The notes beneath the pieces are model-generated. The model was not told the origin of the DNA and ran no database searches. It saw nothing but the letters and a program-made list of their open reading frames with translations. A program made the translations under genes and the position numbers. Of a stretch of 25,228 nt of DNA, positions 6,840-15,074 are shown one piece after another (positions within the stretch are counted from its first letter, which is position 1; every line of letters begins with the position of its first letter). The stretch comes from an uncultured Armatimonadota bacterium (GTDB lineage Bacteria > Armatimonadota > Fimbriimonadia > Fimbriimonadales > Fimbriimonadaceae). The DNA lies in contig CAMLEL010000002.1 of NCBI GenBank assembly GCA_946478935.1, forward strand, positions 1 to 25,228. The letters run 5' to 3'.

Positions 6840-7439
6840 ATGCCATTCATTAACCTAATTCAAGAACAAAGGCTGGCCCAAAAGCGGAACGAGTCCAAAG
6901 CTCGATCCTTCTTCATGGTGTTCGTCGGCTCGGCAGTGGCGTCGGTGGCCGGAATCGGCTACTTCTGGCTTCAGGCTGATGGCCTCTCGCAAGAGAAGTC
7001 GCAGTTGGAAGCCCAAATCGAAAAGAATGAACCTCTGGTCAAGCAGATCGATGAGTATCAGAAGCAGTACACCGAGATTGCTCCCCGACTCAAGACGCTT
7101 GAAGATGCTCAGACGGTAAGTGGGCGCTGGGGTCGAATCATGACTCACATCGCCCGGCAAACGCCCAAGCCCACGTGGCTCACGGCAATGCGCGTGACCG
7201 CATCCGACCTGACCAGACCCATCAATTTGAGCCTGGTTGGCGTAGCTCCGGGGCAAGAACCGATTTCGGAATTCATTCTTCGCATGCAAAACAGCGGCGA
7301 CTTGGAGAATGTGAATCTCAAGTTTTCTCAAGAGAAGATGGTCAATCAGGTCAAGGCGGTGGAATTCGAGGTAACGGCGGACATCGTCGGCACGGTCGAA
7401 TCGAAACCCAAGGAAGAGAAAGAGGGGGAAGGAAGTTGA
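6840..7439 (+). CDS. pilN: PilN, inner-membrane alignment protein
   Basis: A 199-residue bitopic protein. The cytoplasmic tail begins MPFINLIQEQRLAQKR, a divergent form of the INLLP-type PilN motif that docks into PilM. A membrane helix spans about 24-44, followed by a periplasmic coiled coil (about 48-90, LSQEKSQLEAQIEKNEPLV) and an alpha/beta domain. PilN pairs with PilO to connect PilM with the PilP/PilQ secretin complex. The C-terminus is Lys/Glu rich. Its TGA overlaps the TTG start of pilO by 4 nt. Identification rests on topology and on position between pilM and pilO. Confidence 0.9.
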   Translation: MPFINLIQEQRLAQKRNESKARSFFMVFVGSAVASVAGIGYFWLQADGLSQEKSQLEAQIEKNEPLVKQIDEYQKQYTEIAPRLKTLEDAQTVSGRWGRIMTHIARQTPKPTWLTAMRVTASDLTRPINLSLVGVAPGQEPISEFILRMQNSGDLENVNLKFSQEKMVNQVKAVEFEVTADIVGTVESKPKEEKEGEGS

Positions 7440-8086
7440 AACGCGGTCCAAATCCTAAGACTTTTATGTTGATGTCAGGGGGAACGATCCTTTTGGGCCT
7501 GATCGCTTCTCACTTCGGTTATAGCCATATGACCGAAGTGGAAGGCGAGGTCTTGGCCCTGAGGACCGAGGTCAAGGGTGAGCAGGAAGTTCAGGCTGAA
7601 CTGGATAAGGCAAAGGCCAAGCTGGACGAATGTCTGGCCAAGCTGCAGCACTTGGAACAAGGCATCCCGACTTTTGCCTACATCCCGACTTTGATGACGG
7701 AGCTCGAGCGAACAGGCAAGGCACACGGAATCAAGGTTCTGGGCGTTCGACCCGTCATCAAGCCCGTCGCGCCGGTCGCCAAATCGGAAGACGGCGAGAC
7801 GATGGTGGCCAAGAAGCCTTATGACGAACTCACGATCGAAGTGAAAGGCTTGGGCTCTTACGGCTCGGTTATGCGATGGGTAAATGCCCTGCAGCAGTTT
7901 CCGAAGATCGTAGCCGCCCGATCAGTTCAATTGAGTCCAAAGCCGGACCCCAGTCAGGCTGCGGCTTCACTGGACATGACGGTTGAACTCCGAGCCTATG
8001 TATTCAAGCAGCCGCAGGACGCGGTGAAGAACTCGTCCCTGGCCAATAAGTCAGCGAGTTTAAAGGTGAATCGCAATGAAGGATGA
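7436..8086 (+). CDS. pilO: PilO, inner-membrane alignment protein
   Basis: A 216-residue protein with a short basic N-terminus (MKRGPNPK), one membrane helix at about 9-27, a coiled coil (LRTEVKGEQEVQAELDKAKA, about 42-61) and a ferredoxin-like periplasmic domain ending near VELRAYVF, the usual PilO layout. I place the start at the TTG at 7436, which overlaps the pilN stop (TTGA) and follows a purine-rich GGGGGAAGGAAG. The first in-frame ATG, a little downstream, would remove the positively charged tail that sets topology. The frame is open upstream to 7175, but that lies inside pilN. It probably forms a heterodimer with PilN. Confidence 0.88.
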   Translation: MKRGPNPKTFMLMSGGTILLGLIASHFGYSHMTEVEGEVLALRTEVKGEQEVQAELDKAKAKLDECLAKLQHLEQGIPTFAYIPTLMTELERTGKAHGIKVLGVRPVIKPVAPVAKSEDGETMVAKKPYDELTIEVKGLGSYGSVMRWVNALQQFPKIVAARSVQLSPKPDPSQAAASLDMTVELRAYVFKQPQDAVKNSSLANKSASLKVNRNEG

Positions 8087-8738
8087 TAAGAAGAAACTCG
8101 TGGTGATCGGCGCGTTGGTGGCGGTCCTGCTCGGCGTGGGAGCGTTCACGTTCCTCGGTGGCGAGTCTGCCCCGGCTCCGGTCGCGACTGAGACGTCCAA
8201 GCCGACAGCCGAGCCCTCAGAAACCAAGATCACCCAGGTCGATGAAAACGGAGCGCCGGTGGTTGCTGAGGAGGCAACGCCTCCGAAGAATCCGCTTTAC
8301 GCGATGGAACTGCCGCAGCGCGATCCGTTCCAAGCATCGATGGCGAGTGCGGATCCTTATCAGCAGCCGGCCCAAAAGCCGTTACCGCCAGTCAGCCGGC
8401 CAACGGGTCGACGGTCTTCTGGCGGACGGAGCGGCGGCGACTACACGATTCCACCTTACCAACCTCTCTCGGGCAGCTTGCCCGCTGCGGGAGGCTCGGT
8501 CACGCTGACTCAAACAGGACCTGATCCTAGCGAGTTCGGCTATTCAGTTTCGGGCACGATGACGGGCGGTAAGCGTCCGGTCGCCGTGTTCACGGATTCA
8601 AACGGCAACCAGCGGATGGTCCCGGTGGGCGGTTCGCTCGACGGTGACAGTCGAGTGGTAGCCGTTGAAAAAGGCAGCGTCACGATAGAACATCGCGGCA
8701 AGAAGCAGCGATTGTCCCTGGGAGGGAACCCTAAATGA
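8076..8738 (+). CDS. pilP: PilP-like pilus assembly protein
   Basis: A 220-residue protein anchored by an N-terminal membrane helix (about 8-29) after MKDDKKK, rather than by the lipobox of proteobacterial PilP. A long Pro/Thr/Glu linker includes the family motif LPQRDPF (about 79-85), which in PilP precedes the segment contacting the secretin. A Ser/Gly/Arg-rich linker leads to a small beta-rich domain (about 155-215) containing SVSGTMTGGKRPVAVF and a terminal IEHRGKKQRLSL, like the PilP/GspC homology region. It overlaps pilO by 11 nt and pilQ by 4 nt. It is called PilP by position, the RDPF motif and the C-terminal beta domain; overall similarity looks low. Confidence 0.78.
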   Translation: MKDDKKKLVVIGALVAVLLGVGAFTFLGGESAPAPVATETSKPTAEPSETKITQVDENGAPVVAEEATPPKNPLYAMELPQRDPFQASMASADPYQQPAQKPLPPVSRPTGRRSSGGRSGGDYTIPPYQPLSGSLPAAGGSVTLTQTGPDPSEFGYSVSGTMTGGKRPVAVFTDSNGNQRMVPVGGSLDGDSRVVAVEKGSVTIEHRGKKQRLSLGGNPK

Positions 8739-11305
8739 ACAGCAATTCGTTTCGAACGGGTGTCGGCATTCTTGCCCTCGCCCTAGTATGCGGCGCCTCA
8801 GCACAAACGCTGAGTGGCGTATCCGCCAAGTCGCTTCACGGCGGCACTCAGGTCCTCATTAAGGGCGACGACCTCGGGCAGCCCAAACTTGCCTGGTCCA
8901 AGTCCAAGCGCCAGTTCTTCCTTACATTCAACGGAAAGCTGGTCGGCAAGAGCAAAGCCGTCAAGGTTGGCAAAAGCGGTGTGAGTAGCGTTAGCTACGC
9001 ATGGGCCGATCGCCGACCGGCAAAGGTCCGCGTGACGATGAACGTGGCGAAGGGCACCAAGCCTGAGCTGGTTCAGACCGATGGGCTGTGGGCGGTCAAT
9101 TTTGGTGTCGATGAGGCGCCAAAACCGATGCCAACGACCCAAAAGTTCCCTGAGACGGTTCCGCCACTCCAGTCGGCGTTCAAGGCGAGCGAACCGATGG
9201 CAAACGTTGCTCCGACCAATTGGTCGAACAGTGGAGCCCCGGTCGATCTTGACTTTGTAAACACTGACATCGTCCAGATCCTGAAGGCCCTTGCCCTGCA
9301 GGCGAACGTCAACATCGTCACATCGCCGGACGTCAGCGGCAAGATCACCGTTACGCTTGAGCAGGTGAGCGTTAAAGACGCCCTGGACATCGTGACGGCG
9401 CTTGGCAGCGTTCGGTACGCCAAGGTCGGCAACACGTTTGTCGTGACCAGCAACAGTCGATTCAGCGACACGATCCAGCAGATCGGTGGACGAATCGATG
9501 TAAGCAGTGAGACGCGCGTCATCCCGCTTTACAGTGGCGAAGGCACGCAGATCAAAGCGGCGGTTCTGAAGACAGTCAATCCGTCAACGATCTCCGGCCG
9601 ATACGACCTCGTTTTGCCATCCGACAAGGTGACGGTTGAAACAACCGCCTCCACCCAGGCAACTGACCCGCAGGCGAATGCCGGAGCGGGCGGCCAAGGC
9701 GCCGGCAGCGAGATCAAGACGGCTTCCGACACGAGCGCGACCGGAACCAAGCGCGATGACTACATCGTGGTGGTGGGAACGCCCAACCGGATGGATGAAG
9801 TCGAGCGGATGATCAAGGCGATCGACAGTCAGATCTGCGGAGCCATGGGCATCAAGATGAGCCAGGGCACAGGCCGAGTTCAGCGCTCCTACGAACCCAA
9901 GGGAATCTTGGCGGAAGAGATGCTCGATGCGCTGAAGAAGCAGGGCATCAGCTTCAGGGACGTTCAAGTCAATGCGACGCCTCGAACTTCGTCCAGCACG
10001 CAGACGATCGTCCTCTCCGGTCGAGCGGACATGGTTGATCAACTTCTGACGATGTTCCAGAACCTGGACAGCATGCCCCAAGGCGGCGCCACGTTCTATG
10101 AAGTCGTGGATCTGAAATTCATCAAGCCGCAGGTCGCAGCTGTCGAGCTGATGGGTTCGATCGCTGGCCTCAAGGCTACGATCCTGCCTCCTCCAGTCGA
10201 TCCTTTGACGGGTATCCAATACACCCACGACGCCACGTTCTCTTCCGGTCAGGCCGACAACACGAGCGGAGCAGCCGGTGGCAACGCAGGCGGTGGCGGT
10301 GAAGGCGGATCCGGCGGCGGAAATGGTGGAAGCGGCGGTGGAAGCGGCAGCGGTTCCGGTAGCGGCGCCAACACCAACAAGGCCAACCTGGCAGCCAAGG
10401 GTGCCGACAAGACGACCCAGTTCACGGCGGAAGTGAAGACCTTCCGAACTCCGATGAAGGTTATGCTTCGCGGAACCAGAGCTCAGATCGAACGCGCCAA
10501 AGAGTTCCTCGCAATGGTCGACCTCGCGCCGAAGCAGGTGGCGGTGGAAGTCCGAGTCATGGAACTGAGCAAGGAAGATGCCCTACGCATCGGCCTCGAT
10601 TGGAGTCTGTTGACCGGCGGAACTCTGACCAGCCTCCGAGTGAACCAAGCGCTTGGAAGTGCGGCGGGACAGGGTGGCGTGAGCTCCGACCTCGGGTTCA
10701 AGGGCGGCGGATCAGCCTCCATCGTTGGCATCCTCGATTCGATTGCCACGAAGAACAACCTTCTGGCGCGACCCAATATCCTCCTGACGGATGGCGTTCT
10801 CTCGAACATCTTCGTCGGTGATACAGTTCGGTACGTGGAATCGATCACGAACAGCCAAAACGGTCCAACGATCGTGACCAACTCGATCAACGTCGGTGTG
10901 GACTTCTCGCTAGCGGCACGGGTCGGCAGCGGTGGCAACATCACGTTGGACTTCAATCCGGTCCTCTCAATTCTGCAGGGCTTCACGGACGTACCTGGCG
11001 GCGGTAAGTTGCCGCAGACCAGCGTTCGCTCCGCAACCAGCTCCGTGCAGATCAAGAGCGGTGAGACCATTGCGATCGGCGGGCTGATCCAAGATCAGGA
11101 TCGCAAGAGCTATGGCGGCATCCCAATCTTGAAAGATCTGCCGATCATCGGCCAGTTGTTCGGCCGGACGAGCAACACCAAGGTGCGCTCGGAAGTGGTC
11201 TTCTTCGTCACAGTGAAGGAAGTGACCGAAGCGGATCGCCAAGGGGCGGCCAATCCGCGAGAGTCGATTCGAACGAATACCACGTCACCTGGCAGCGGCG
11301 GCTAG
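8735..11305 (+). CDS. pilQ: PilQ, type IV pilus secretin with AMIN domain
   Basis: An 856-residue outer-membrane secretin, the channel through which the pilus exits. In order: a signal peptide (1-23, cleavage near GASAQ); an AMIN-type peptidoglycan-binding domain (about 25-130); an N0/STN domain starting near VDLDFVNTDIVQILKAL (about 169); N1-type ring domains separated by Thr/Ala/Gly linkers (about 300-340); a Gly/Ser-rich linker at about 509-547; and the secretin core from VAVEVRVMEL (about 602). The family signature TIAIGGLIQDQDRKSYGGIP lies near 778, followed by PIIGQLFGRT. The ATG overlaps the pilP stop (ATGA), with GGGAGGG upstream. It is the last gene before an intrinsic terminator. 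Assignment is secure; PilB/PilC/PilT are not in the window. Confidence 0.97.
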   Translation: MNSNSFRTGVGILALALVCGASAQTLSGVSAKSLHGGTQVLIKGDDLGQPKLAWSKSKRQFFLTFNGKLVGKSKAVKVGKSGVSSVSYAWADRRPAKVRVTMNVAKGTKPELVQTDGLWAVNFGVDEAPKPMPTTQKFPETVPPLQSAFKASEPMANVAPTNWSNSGAPVDLDFVNTDIVQILKALALQANVNIVTSPDVSGKITVTLEQVSVKDALDIVTALGSVRYAKVGNTFVVTSNSRFSDTIQQIGGRIDVSSETRVIPLYSGEGTQIKAAVLKTVNPSTISGRYDLVLPSDKVTVETTASTQATDPQANAGAGGQGAGSEIKTASDTSATGTKRDDYIVVVGTPNRMDEVERMIKAIDSQICGAMGIKMSQGTGRVQRSYEPKGILAEEMLDALKKQGISFRDVQVNATPRTSSSTQTIVLSGRADMVDQLLTMFQNLDSMPQGGATFYEVVDLKFIKPQVAAVELMGSIAGLKATILPPPVDPLTGIQYTHDATFSSGQADNTSGAAGGNAGGGGEGGSGGGNGGSGGGSGSGSGSGANTNKANLAAKGADKTTQFTAEVKTFRTPMKVMLRGTRAQIERAKEFLAMVDLAPKQVAVEVRVMELSKEDALRIGLDWSLLTGGTLTSLRVNQALGSAAGQGGVSSDLGFKGGGSASIVGILDSIATKNNLLARPNILLTDGVLSNIFVGDTVRYVESITNSQNGPTIVTNSINVGVDFSLAARVGSGGNITLDFNPVLSILQGFTDVPGGGKLPQTSVRSATSSVQIKSGETIAIGGLIQDQDRKSYGGIPILKDLPIIGQLFGRTSNTKVRSEVVFFVTVKEVTEADRQGAANPRESIRTNTTSPGSGG

Positions 11306-11317
11306 TCCGCAACGCCC

Positions 11318-11357
11318 AGCCCCGGGAGCCCTTGGCTCTCGGGGCTATTTCATTTTT
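11318..11357 (+). terminator. Intrinsic terminator of the pil operon
   Basis: A 13-bp stem (AGCCCCGGGAGCC against GGCTCTCGGGGCT, one G-T wobble) with a 3-nt loop lies 12 nt after the pilQ stop. It is followed by ATTTCATTTTT. The T-rich tail is only on the plus strand side, so it serves pilQ rather than the opposing gene. Confidence 0.88.
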
Positions 11358-11394
11358 GCTTGCCGAATCCATTTCATTTTTGTTTGCCGAATCT
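11347..11394. repeat. 24-nt tandem duplication covering a gene 3' end
   Basis: Units 11347-11370 and 11371-11394 match at 22 of 24 bases (both begin ATTTCATTTTTG and contain TTGCCGAATC). The second unit contains the stop codon and last six codons of the minus-strand gene ending at 11374. The first unit repeats them beyond the stop, and also provides the T-rich tail of the pilQ terminator. The period is a multiple of three. Confidence 0.9.
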
Positions 11395-12600
11395 CGGAAA
11401 AGCGGGCTTGACTTTCTCGAGAAAGCGTCTTAACTCAGCGTTTGCCTGGCCGACCCAGCCGTCCCCAAACGTGTCCCAAATCAGTCCGGACTTGTAATCA
11501 TAGTGGGCATTCCAAACTGACTCCTTGTTTGCGATCGAAATGTGCCGACCCACTCGGGAAGGTTCACTAACATTTACGATCCACATTGTGCCATTTGGTA
11601 CCTTCACCCATTTTCCGCCCGCGAGGACACGCAACTCTGTCCACATTTTCGGCCTGGGCGTTTTAATGGTAAGAGTATTTGTATCAATCCTTTGGGGAAA
11701 CATAGGCTCGATTGAAATTGTTCGCCCATTTCGGGCGTCCACGTAAATTGAATATCCCTCTACACTTCTCAATGCATTATTAAGATTGGCCGTCTGGTGT
11801 GCTCTAAACTTATATACAGGAATAGCCTGATCTTTATGTCCGATTGACACCTGATCTTCATCCATTTCAATAAACTCGTTTTCAATAGGAGGAATTGAAT
11901 AAAACAATAGCGTCATCTCCGGCAAAAACTCAATCCATGAATGAGGTCGAAACCGAGCAAGCGCTTCAGCCGCAGATTCGCGGGCCGCTTCCTTTGTAAC
12001 ATTTACCTTGGAGGATCCATGAAGTGGATAAGATGATCTGTAGTTAAAGGTAATCAAACGACCCTCCATGCCGTCGATCATGCATCTCAACCCTCTGTCA
12101 AATGGTATCCCATCGATGGTCCTGTAAACCAAAATTTCGAAGTGGATGCCTGACATTCCTTCAAACTTGGTTAAGTAAGTGGAATTGGGTTCAAACACTT
12201 GGAAGTAGTCTCCAGCGCTTTTCTTGGCGTCGTCAAGGGTCAGCTTAGGCTCCGAGCTATAAATCTCCTTAAATATCCCCAACTTAATTTGACCGTCAAC
12301 GGGGTTGAACACAATGTTTGCGGACACGAATTCTATAATTAGATTTTTAGTATAGAGGTCTATGCCGTACGCCCTTTCTGGGTGTAATTTAAGCGCAGCG
12401 ATTCGAGCATTGGCATTCTTATTACTATGGACTTTTTCAATAAGCCTTCGGCTTAATGCGACTGATTGTTCCAGGTTGATCCGACCGAGTTCGGCCTTTG
12501 GGGGCGGGGATCTGTGGTCGTAATACTTTGTGCCAGAACTCGGAACTTGGGGATTAGACATAAGATTAAGGAAAACGGCTAATCCAAAACCTAACACCAT
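11374..12600 (-). CDS. Secreted protein of unknown function, PepSY-like segments
   Basis: I do not recognise this 408-residue protein. The start ATG at 12600 follows GGCGGAGGAG at good spacing and gives a signal-peptide-like N-terminus (MVLGFGLAVFLNLMSNP); the frame is open to 12681 but without signal or ribosome site. Two segments look PepSY/YcdB-like: LTLDDAKKSAGDYFQVF and KVNVTKEAARESAAEALARF, each near a predicted beta sheet, and later GYSIYVDARNGRTISIEP resembles the DxxTG strand of such domains. There is no catalytic motif. Base composition differs from neighbours: the 60-base stretches beginning 11821 and 12301 are each 22/60 G+C, against 31/60 at 9241. This suggests recent acquisition or weak codon selection. 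The PepSY link is tentative. Confidence 0.7.
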   Translation of the reverse strand: MVLGFGLAVFLNLMSNPQVPSSGTKYYDHRSPPPKAELGRINLEQSVALSRRLIEKVHSNKNANARIAALKLHPERAYGIDLYTKNLIIEFVSANIVFNPVDGQIKLGIFKEIYSSEPKLTLDDAKKSAGDYFQVFEPNSTYLTKFEGMSGIHFEILVYRTIDGIPFDRGLRCMIDGMEGRLITFNYRSSYPLHGSSKVNVTKEAARESAAEALARFRPHSWIEFLPEMTLLFYSIPPIENEFIEMDEDQVSIGHKDQAIPVYKFRAHQTANLNNALRSVEGYSIYVDARNGRTISIEPMFPQRIDTNTLTIKTPRPKMWTELRVLAGGKWVKVPNGTMWIVNVSEPSRVGRHISIANKESVWNAHYDYKSGLIWDTFGDGWVGQANAELRRFLEKVKPAFPRFGKQK

Positions 12601-12786
12601 TTGTTCATCTCCTCCGCCTTGGCGTCTGCTGTTTGTAAATTGGACTCTCGGCTGCATCCAATCTTGGTCCAATGCACACAACGCATCGTGGTGAGTAGTA
12701 CCACCGCGTATGTATGAATCACCTTACTACAGAAAGTCTTTTAATACCAAATGACGGCGGGTCCAAGCTTTCGACCATAATCAACC
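12601..12786. other. Divergent intergenic region, promoter for xylA only tentative
   Basis: A region of 186 nt between the orphan secreted gene and xylA. The only signals I can point to are a Shine-Dalgarno for the minus-strand gene (12601-12612) and CATAAT at 12776-12781 before xylA. I see no XylR-type operator or gene. Confidence 0.4.
12776..12781 (+). promoter_or_regulatory. Candidate -10 of a leaderless xylA transcript
   Basis: CATAAT, 5 of 6 matches to TATAAT, ends 5 nt before the xylA ATG, which has no Shine-Dalgarno. ATGACG 19 bp upstream is a possible weak -35. Transcription would start at or next to the A of the ATG. Confidence 0.4.
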
Positions 12787-14100
12787 ATGTCCTACTTCCC
12801 CGAGGTTGGCGAAAAGGTCCGCTACGAAGGCAAGAAGTCCAAGAATCCTCTGGCCTTCCGCCATTACGACCCAACGAAAATGGTCGGTGGCAAGAATATG
12901 GCCGAGCACCTGCGCTTCGCCGTCTGCTACTGGCACACCTTTAAAGGCACTGGCGCGGATCCTTTTGGAGTAGGCACCATGCAACGCGAGTGGGAGAAGG
13001 CCGCCGATCCCATGCAACGCGCCCGGGACACGATGGACGCAGCGTTCGAATTCATGTCCAAACTCGGCGTGAAGTACTGGTGCTTCCACGATCGAGATAT
13101 CGCGCCTGAAGGGAATACGTTCAAGGAGAGCGTTGACAACTTGCAGCAGATGGTGGAGCACGCGAGTGCGAAGCAGGCGGATACAGGGATCCAACTGCTG
13201 TGGGGCACGGCCAATCTATTCAGCCATCCACGGTATCAGGCTGGAGCCGCCACCAATCCCGACCCGCACGTCTTCGCCTATGCTGGCGCCCAGGTAAAGC
13301 GAGCGATCGAGGCGACTTTGGAGCTAGGCGGCCTGGGTTACACGTTCTGGGGCGGCCGTGAGGGCTACGACACGCTGCTCAACACCGACATGAAGCGGGA
13401 GCGCGAACAGTTCGCCCGATTCCTTTGGATGGCAGTCGACCACGCGAAGGCGATCGGCTTCAAGGGGCAGTTCTACATCGAACCCAAACCCAAGGAACCG
13501 ACCACGCACCAATATGATTCGGGCGCAGAGGCCTGCCTGAACTTCCTGCGGGAGTTCGGACTGATGGACCACCTGAAGCTAAATTTAGAAACCAATCACG
13601 CGACCTTGGCAGGTCATCACATGGTGCACGAAATGCGAGTCGCTCGTGATGCCGGCATCCTGGGTTCCATTGACGCCAACACAGGTGACGAGCTAATCGG
13701 TTGGGATACCGACCAGTTTCCGACCAGCGTCTACCTGACCACACAAATCTGTTTGGAGTTGCTCAAGATGGGCGGGTTTACAAGCGGAGGGTTGAACTTC
13801 GACGCGAAGGTTCGGCGGCAATCCCATGATCCCGTGGATCTATTCTATGCGCACATCGGTGGGATGGATGCCTTTGCACGCGGCTTGGAAATTGCGCATG
13901 CGATCATTGAAGATGGTCGGCTGGACGCACATGTGGCCGAGCGATATGCGGAGTGGGATTCGGCGTTCGGCAAGAAGGTTTTCAAGGGCGTCAAGACTCT
14001 GAACGACCTCGAAGATCATGTGATGCGGCATGGAGAGCCGGACCGGAAGTCGGGCCGTCAGGAGATGCTGGAGAATCTGATCAATGAGTTTGTCTTGTAG
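12787..14100 (+). CDS. xylA: Xylose isomerase, class II
   Basis: Converts D-xylose to D-xylulose (and glucose to fructose) with two divalent metals, in the cytoplasm. The 437-residue length and the N-terminal extension before FRHYDP indicate class II. Motifs seen: [16 protein letters not shown] (catalytic His/Asp), [52 protein letters not shown], and [19 protein letters not shown], which carry the metal ligands. No xylulokinase, transporter or XylR gene lies nearby, so it stands alone, as housekeeping or monocistronic. The ATG at 12787 gives the usual start ([15 protein letters not shown]) but has no ribosome-binding site; see the adjacent -10 candidate. Confidence 0.97.
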   Translation: MSYFPEVGEKVRYEGKKSKNPLAFRHYDPTKMVGGKNMAEHLRFAVCYWHTFKGTGADPFGVGTMQREWEKAADPMQRARDTMDAAFEFMSKLGVKYWCFHDRDIAPEGNTFKESVDNLQQMVEHASAKQADTGIQLLWGTANLFSHPRYQAGAATNPDPHVFAYAGAQVKRAIEATLELGGLGYTFWGGREGYDTLLNTDMKREREQFARFLWMAVDHAKAIGFKGQFYIEPKPKEPTTHQYDSGAEACLNFLREFGLMDHLKLNLETNHATLAGHHMVHEMRVARDAGILGSIDANTGDELIGWDTDQFPTSVYLTTQICLELLKMGGFTSGGLNFDAKVRRQSHDPVDLFYAHIGGMDAFARGLEIAHAIIEDGRLDAHVAERYAEWDSAFGKKVFKGVKTLNDLEDHVMRHGEPDRKSGRQEMLENLINEFVL

Positions 14101-14111
14101 CATCCCCTGGC

Positions 14112-14126
14112 TCGCCAACTTGGCGA
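14112..14126. promoter_or_regulatory. 15-bp palindrome, operator candidate
   Basis: TCGCCAACTTGGCGA is a perfect 7+1+7 inverted repeat, 11 nt after the xylA stop and 60 nt before the next start codon. The one-base centre makes a hairpin impossible without opening pairs and there is no T-run, so a dimeric regulator site is likelier than a terminator. No regulator is identified. Confidence 0.35.
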
Positions 14127-14175
14127 TGACATCGTCGTTGTGACACTTTGTCGCACCAAATCTTGGGCCGCGTAC

Positions 14176-14181
14176 TACAAT
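14176..14181 (+). promoter_or_regulatory. Candidate -10 of a leaderless SLH-gene transcript
   Basis: TACAAT (TANNNT form, 5 of 6 to TATAAT) ends 5 nt before the ATG at 14187, the same spacing as at xylA. TTGTCG upstream is 22 bp away, too far for a standard -35. Confidence 0.38.
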
Positions 14182-14186
14182 TGATC

Positions 14187-14702
14187 ATGAGTTTGGCGAT
14201 TACGATCTGCGCTCTAGTTATGGGCTCTCAGAAGGGCGCGCCACCGGACGTCCCCAAGAACCACTGGGCTTATCCAGCGGTGGACCGGATGTTTCAGGAA
14301 GGGTTGCTTAAAGGCTATCCCGACGGTAAACACCCCGCTCTCAAGCTGGACAAGAAAACGGTTTTGAGCCTAAAGGAAGGCACCGAGCTCCGCGATCGCT
14401 GGCGAAAGATGGGACTGTGCCCAGATAACTGGAGCCACGGGGCCTCCAAGGATCCCAGCCGTTACGAACTTGCGGTCGAAGTGCATGTTACATTGGTGAC
14501 GATCCACGATGTTCTCAAATCACCTCTATCAACCGATGATCAACGGCGGCTTGCTTTTAACGAGCTTCCCGCTTTGGTAAACGCCATCTCGGCATTCAAC
14601 GTCGAGCTGACCAAACTCGGCTGCGATACCGGCAAAATGATTGAAACCATCAATGATCTGCTTGATGGCCAGGCTCGGTTATTCCTCGGGCATAGGAATT
14701 GA
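14187..14702 (+). CDS. Secreted protein with a single SLH domain
   Basis: A 171-residue protein with a short signal peptide (MSLAITICALVMG, about 1-15), then one S-layer-homology domain (DVPKNHWAYPAVDRMFQEG, then LLKGYPDG, about 20-48). SLH domains bind secondary cell-wall polymers or peptidoglycan; in diderms such as Thermus they tether the outer envelope. The remainder is helical with no recognised domain. I prefer the ATG at 14187 over the in-frame TTG at 14148 because it gives a compact signal sequence and sits 5 nt after a -10-like TACAAT; neither has a Shine-Dalgarno. Its last 24 nt overlap the convergent doc gene. An envelope-anchoring role is inference. Confidence 0.75.
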   Translation: MSLAITICALVMGSQKGAPPDVPKNHWAYPAVDRMFQEGLLKGYPDGKHPALKLDKKTVLSLKEGTELRDRWRKMGLCPDNWSHGASKDPSRYELAVEVHVTLVTIHDVLKSPLSTDDQRRLAFNELPALVNAISAFNVELTKLGCDTGKMIETINDLLDGQARLFLGHRN

Positions 14703-15074
14703 GTTCGATTCGAACCACCTAATCAATTCTGCTTCTGCGAGTTCGCCTGACGCCAGGGCCAAGATCGCGACCATCACTTCTGCCTCGCTTGCGCCAAAGC
14801 TGTAACCGTTCATCCTCAGAAAAGTGTAAGCGCACATGAAAGCCGCCCGCTTGTTACCGTCGACAAACGGGTGGTTTCGAGCGATGCCAAACGCGTAGTC
14901 AGCCGCCATTCTCGGGATCGACGGCTGTTCATACGCCCAACGATTGACGGGGCGACTTAAAGCCGAATCCAACATCCCGATGTCGCGAACACCGGCGGCT
15001 CCACCAAACTGCGCTAACTGCATCTGCTGGATCACCAACGCAAGCTCGATGCTGAGAAATTTAGGCTCCGCCAC
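14679..15074 (-). CDS. doc: Doc-type Fic-domain toxin
   Basis: A 131-residue death-on-curing toxin. In the family a Fic fold kinase phosphorylates EF-Tu and halts translation. The active motif is HPFVDGNKRAA (H68 to R76), with the Doc-type NKR in place of the NGR of AMPylating Fic enzymes. Upstream blocks include RDIGMLDSALSRP and AADYAFGIARN, as in Doc. The C-terminus has the common LASGELAEAELIRWFE helix. The GTG start overlaps the last base of the antitoxin stop (TAGTG), giving tight coupling. Its 3' end overlaps the SLH gene by 24 nt. The active-site motif is intact, so the toxin is probably functional. Confidence 0.92.
   Translation of the reverse strand: MAEPKFLSIELALVIQQMQLAQFGGAAGVRDIGMLDSALSRPVNRWAYEQPSIPRMAADYAFGIARNHPFVDGNKRAAFMCAYTFLRMNGYSFGASEAEVMVAILALASGELAEAELIRWFESNSIPMPEE

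Noticed and set aside
9584..10228. A 214-codon minus-strand open frame inside pilQ
   Set aside because: Antisense to a well-supported secretin; its His/Arg/Asp-rich product looks like a shadow translation.
10483..11070. A 195-codon minus-strand open frame inside pilQ
   Set aside because: Also antisense to the conserved secretin core, with no recognisable domain.
14112..14126. The 15-bp palindrome as the xylA terminator
   Set aside because: The one-base centre and lack of Ts are wrong for intrinsic termination; kept only as an operator candidate.
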